From the NCBI GenBank assembly GCA_045661205.1, contig JAZRFE010000025.1:30222-94221 (forward strand): a DNA stretch of 64,000 nucleotides, read 5' to 3'. The notes beneath the pieces were generated by a model. That model made no database searches. It had not been told where the DNA came from and worked only from the letters and a program-made list of their open reading frames with translations. Numbering within the stretch: the first letter of the stretch is position 1; each line of letters begins with the position of its first letter. Made by a program: the position numbers and the translations under genes. Positions 61,262-64,000 of this stretch are shown piece after piece. The DNA comes from HGM04593 sp045661205 (GTDB taxonomy: Bacteria; Bacteroidota; Bacteroidia; Bacteroidales; Bacteroidaceae).

Positions 61262-64000
61262 TTATTCAATAGTATAAAATTTGCCATCTTTCATTCCCGA
61301 AACATCCAGCAGCAAAATAGTCTCTTTGCTGTTATTGTGCAGTTCGACGGTGATGCAACCGTCGTCGCCAACAGTGACGTTCGACTCCCATAGAAGCGTG
61401 CGGCGGTAGTCTTTTGTCTTTTCGTCGGGCTTGTTGTTGGTGTAGTCGGGCGAATAGAATCGCTTGCTCTCATTGTAGCCCTGCACGCGCGTGTAGCGGC
61501 GGGTGGTCTTTACGGCAAGTTCAGGAATTATTCCCTGCGTTACTTTGTCCTCCTCTTTATTGGGAATGAAGCAGGCTACGTAGTTGGGGTGTTCGGGGTA
61601 CATTTTTTGAGAAATTTCATAATCTTTATATTGTTTGTATATTCCAATGTTTGATACCCTTCTTGCCATTTGGTTACGGAAAATAGTATGTCCTGGATAA
61701 CCGTCTATCTGCTTATCGTCTTGCGTGGAAATAGAGGCACGGAGTAAAAAACCAAAGTAGAACGAGCGGTACACATGTTTGTTCAAATATGCATTACGAT
61801 GCTGCTCCCATCGTTCATTCTTGAATTGTATTCTTGTCGGTTCGTCGCTGCGTATAACAATCTCTTTGAAGTTCATCATTTTTATAGGGTCTTTTCCTTT
61901 GATGTACTCTTTGTCCTCTACCGGCACTTTTTCACTGCTGTACTCGCCTTCTGGCACAATCATCTTTGTCCAATATGCCCAATTATAGTTGTGTCGCCAA
62001 AAAGCACTTTGCAGCACTTCGTATGCTGTGAGTACATTTTCGTATCCATAGTAACGTGGCCCTTCCCAACCGTATGCACGCCATTTATCCATTGATACAC
62101 TTGCTGCTAGAGTATCGTATCCTGCTGATTTATATTCAACATCCGAAGAATAGACAACTTTATCGTTATATCTGCCATCTTCGAATAAGTCTGTAACATC
62201 ATCAACTTTGTTTATCATCCAGTTGTCGTTGGGAGTGTGAATGTAGCTTACATCCTGAGCATACTCCCATTCGTCCATAAAGTCGAGACGAATCTCGCTT
62301 TTGGGAGGCAATGTAGCACGACCTTTATATTTCTTTGAGGTTACATCCACAGCCTCAAGTTCGTTTACTTCGTCGAGCAGAGTAGCTGTAGCAGCTGCTT
62401 TTTTCTGCTCCACGCTGCTGCCTGTGTTGCGCTGCCAATAGTCGAACAGGCGAAATTTAGGCGAAAAGTATTTGTCGAGCGAGAATTTAAACAGTGTATC
62501 TTGTATCTGCTTGCCTGTAAGTTCGGGAGTGAGCGAAGCGTACTTTTTGCCGTAAAAATCCTCAATCTCAAGAGTGAATTTTCCTTCTTCGCCTGTTACA
62601 AAGTCGTAATTGGAAATTACGCTATCCTCGTAGCAAATGTCGAAACGAACATTTACATCCTTCAAAGGAGTAACCTTGAAAGTGCCCATTTTCCCAAGTT
62701 TTTTACCTTCTCTTTCTTCATAAAGTAGCCCTTCACCTGTATACCTTTCTCTATCGGGTGCTTGATTGCAAATGCGCTGTCTGTGCCTGAGAGCATGCTC
62801 CAATCGTAGGCTGTCCATCCGTGAGTGAGCATCAGAAGGTCAAGATTGTTGCGGGTATTTTCAGTATCATCTTCAAAATACTGTGCAGCGTCGGGAATGT
62901 AGCCTTTAAGCTCCGAGGCTAAAAGCATTTGTGTGTAAATGTTGTTGCTGTAGCTTGTGAGGATGCTATTCTCCTCGCCCGTTACCGCCACCGAGTAGCT
63001 GCCATCCTTTGGCAGAGGCGAGCCATCCTCGCTGCTTATTTTTACCGTCAGCTTGCGGTAGGGCTTATAGAATGTCTTTTCCTCGGCCGAAATTCCGTTA
63101 ATTTCTGCCTTTAATTTTACGGGGAGAATGTCGCCCTGCTGCGGAGCAGAGTGCTTTACAAAGAACATTCGCTCGCTCAATGGCGTTCCGTCGCTGGTGA
63201 GCAGCAGACAGCGATTCACTCCCTCGCGCAGTTTGTCGCGGTGCATGGCAAGCTCGCTGATGTTCTTTTTATAAACGTATGCGAGGTTGCGGTTAAGAAT
63301 CACAAGGCCCGTTGTTTGCTCGCCTATATTGCCAGCTACGGAAAATCTTATGCTGTCGCCACCGTGATTGACGGCAATGGTAGCTCCGCTATTTTCTATT
63401 GCCGGAAGCTCGAATTTGTATTTTTTCTTTTCAGAAACAACCTCGGCTTTGTATTTTACATCCGCTTGCGGAGTGAACATAAAATAGCCTTTTCCATTGT
63501 GGGTGGCAACTGTTGTCAGCAACGGTTCTTTATCGGCGTACACAAAAATTGTATCGTTCAGCGGCTTTCCGCTCTTGTCGCGCAGTTCAAAAGCAACCTT
63601 TGTCTCAATGCCGTTTATAAGATTGCCGCCCTCGGGATAAAATGTAAGTGTAGGCTCTTTGCTCTCTTGTGTAGTCCACTCGCCACGATAGAGAAAGCCA
63701 CGCTTGCGGTCGAGCATGTTACGAAAATCGTAGTTATCGCCGTTCACTTTGTCGTACACGGGAAACACGCGGCTGAACACAGCATCGTCGCCCCAATTAA
63801 GCATATAGCGTGTGTAGGCGCGCACCTCGTAATAACCGGACAACAGCGAGGGTTTCAGTTCAAACTCGCCGTTGCACGTTCCCTTTTCATCGAGCTTGAA
63901 TTTCTTTGTCTCGACTACATAACCCTCGGGGGCGCATAGTTCCACGTACAGCACCTTACTCTGCGGAGCAGCAGCTACGTTCGTGCCGTTGCCACCCACA
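61262..64000 (-). pseudogene. MG2-like protein, frameshifted, 5' end outside window
   Basis: Paralogue of the protein at 46577-50434, covering its residues from about 70 to 975 and ending without Sel1 repeats. The beginning lies right of the window. The frame breaks at about 62700: the upstream frame runs to KKEKVKNLGKWALS and the downstream frame continues KKLGKMGTFKV. Adding one T to the T6 run at 62699-62704 (A6 on the coding strand) joins them into KKEKVKKLGKMGT, which aligns gap-free with KKEKNKEFGKLGT of the intact paralogue. Apart from this the sequence is well conserved, so the break is recent, phase-variable or a sequencing error. It converges with rarA. Confidence 0.8.

Noticed and set aside
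61262..62818. Treating the lower half of the frameshifted gene as an independent 518-residue protein
   Set aside because: Its first ~37 codons are an out-of-frame reading of the upstream part; alignment with the intact paralogue shows one interrupted gene.
1..64000. CRISPR arrays, insertion sequences, integrases, rRNA genes, toxin-antitoxin pairs
   Set aside because: None is visible. The only direct repeats are the Sel1 coding units, and all sizeable gaps are explained by promoters, terminators or tRNAs.

Overview
The window is chromosomal DNA from a member of the Bacteroidales (phylum Bacteroidota), most likely a gut-type species in or near Bacteroidaceae/Prevotellaceae. The evidence is as follows. 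Many genes are preceded by the Bacteroides-type -7 box TAnnTTTG, some with a -33 TTTG 19-21 bp upstream, and Shine-Dalgarno sequences are largely absent. The arginine-pathway transcarbamylase carries the Pro90 signature of the Bacteroides succinylornithine enzyme. A second, non-ribosomal-operon EF-G of the Bacteroides EF-G2 type is present. Typical families of the phylum are also found (DUF3256, DUF5683, CotH, MG2-like cell-envelope proteins, a T9SS-like C-terminus). I cannot fix the genus from the sequence alone. The window is dense and housekeeping in nature. I see no phage, insertion sequence, CRISPR array or rRNA.

Layout. 1-2023: the end of tamB, N-succinylornithine carbamoyltransferase, ribH. 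2092-4378: a YfgM-like TPR protein divergent from recF and a DUF721/DciA-like gene. 4447-6599: a small secreted protein translationally coupled to a CotH-family protein. 6682-11531: a same-strand run of a nucleoside-type MFS transporter, bifunctional nuclease, rsmE, truA, an EamA transporter and a DUF3256 protein. 11635-15151: tRNA-Gln, then rsfS-ftsH-cdsA. 15121-18342: surE, GH16 and lpxB on the minus strand, with lpxB running into the end of cdsA. 18592-24597: parA-parB-DUF5683-mltD-type lytic transglycosylase-rel. 24627-28791: an M23 peptidase and a MerR-type regulator, divergent from alaS. 28864-29604: a Sel1-repeat protein. 29699-33698: EF-G2 divergent from hemW, then hpt. 33725-39062: minus-strand radA and a FAD-dependent dehydrogenase, and a separate rsmI-lipoprotein-HAD phosphatase group. 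39247-43313: an AI-2E-type permease, tRNA-Lys, a SulP anion transporter and a second EamA transporter. 43386-46455: thrA and a Cys-rich hypothetical. 46577-50434: a 1285-residue MG2-like protein fused to Sel1 repeats. 50606-58657: metA, M13 peptidase, ABC-F, TPR and glnS as one long minus-strand operon. 58853-61219: a family 2 glycosyltransferase divergent from rarA. 61262-64000: a frameshifted paralogue of the MG2-like protein.

How they fit together. Several genes belong to envelope biogenesis and turnover (tamB, lpxB, cdsA, ftsH, lytic transglycosylase, M23 peptidase, GH16, MG2-like proteins, M13 lipoprotein peptidase). Others serve genome maintenance (recF, radA, rarA, parAB), translation (alaS, glnS, truA, rsmE, rsmI, rsfS, EF-G2, two tRNAs) and amino-acid synthesis (succinylornithine carbamoyltransferase, thrA, metA). 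Rel and EF-G2 both connect to nutrient limitation.

The points most worth following are the EF-G paralogue without its catalytic His, the MG2-Sel1 fusion with its nearby Sel1-less paralogue broken at a homopolymer, and two residue-level specificity calls (succinyl- versus acetylornithine, and acetyl- versus succinyl-homoserine). I found no convincing previously undescribed multigene system.
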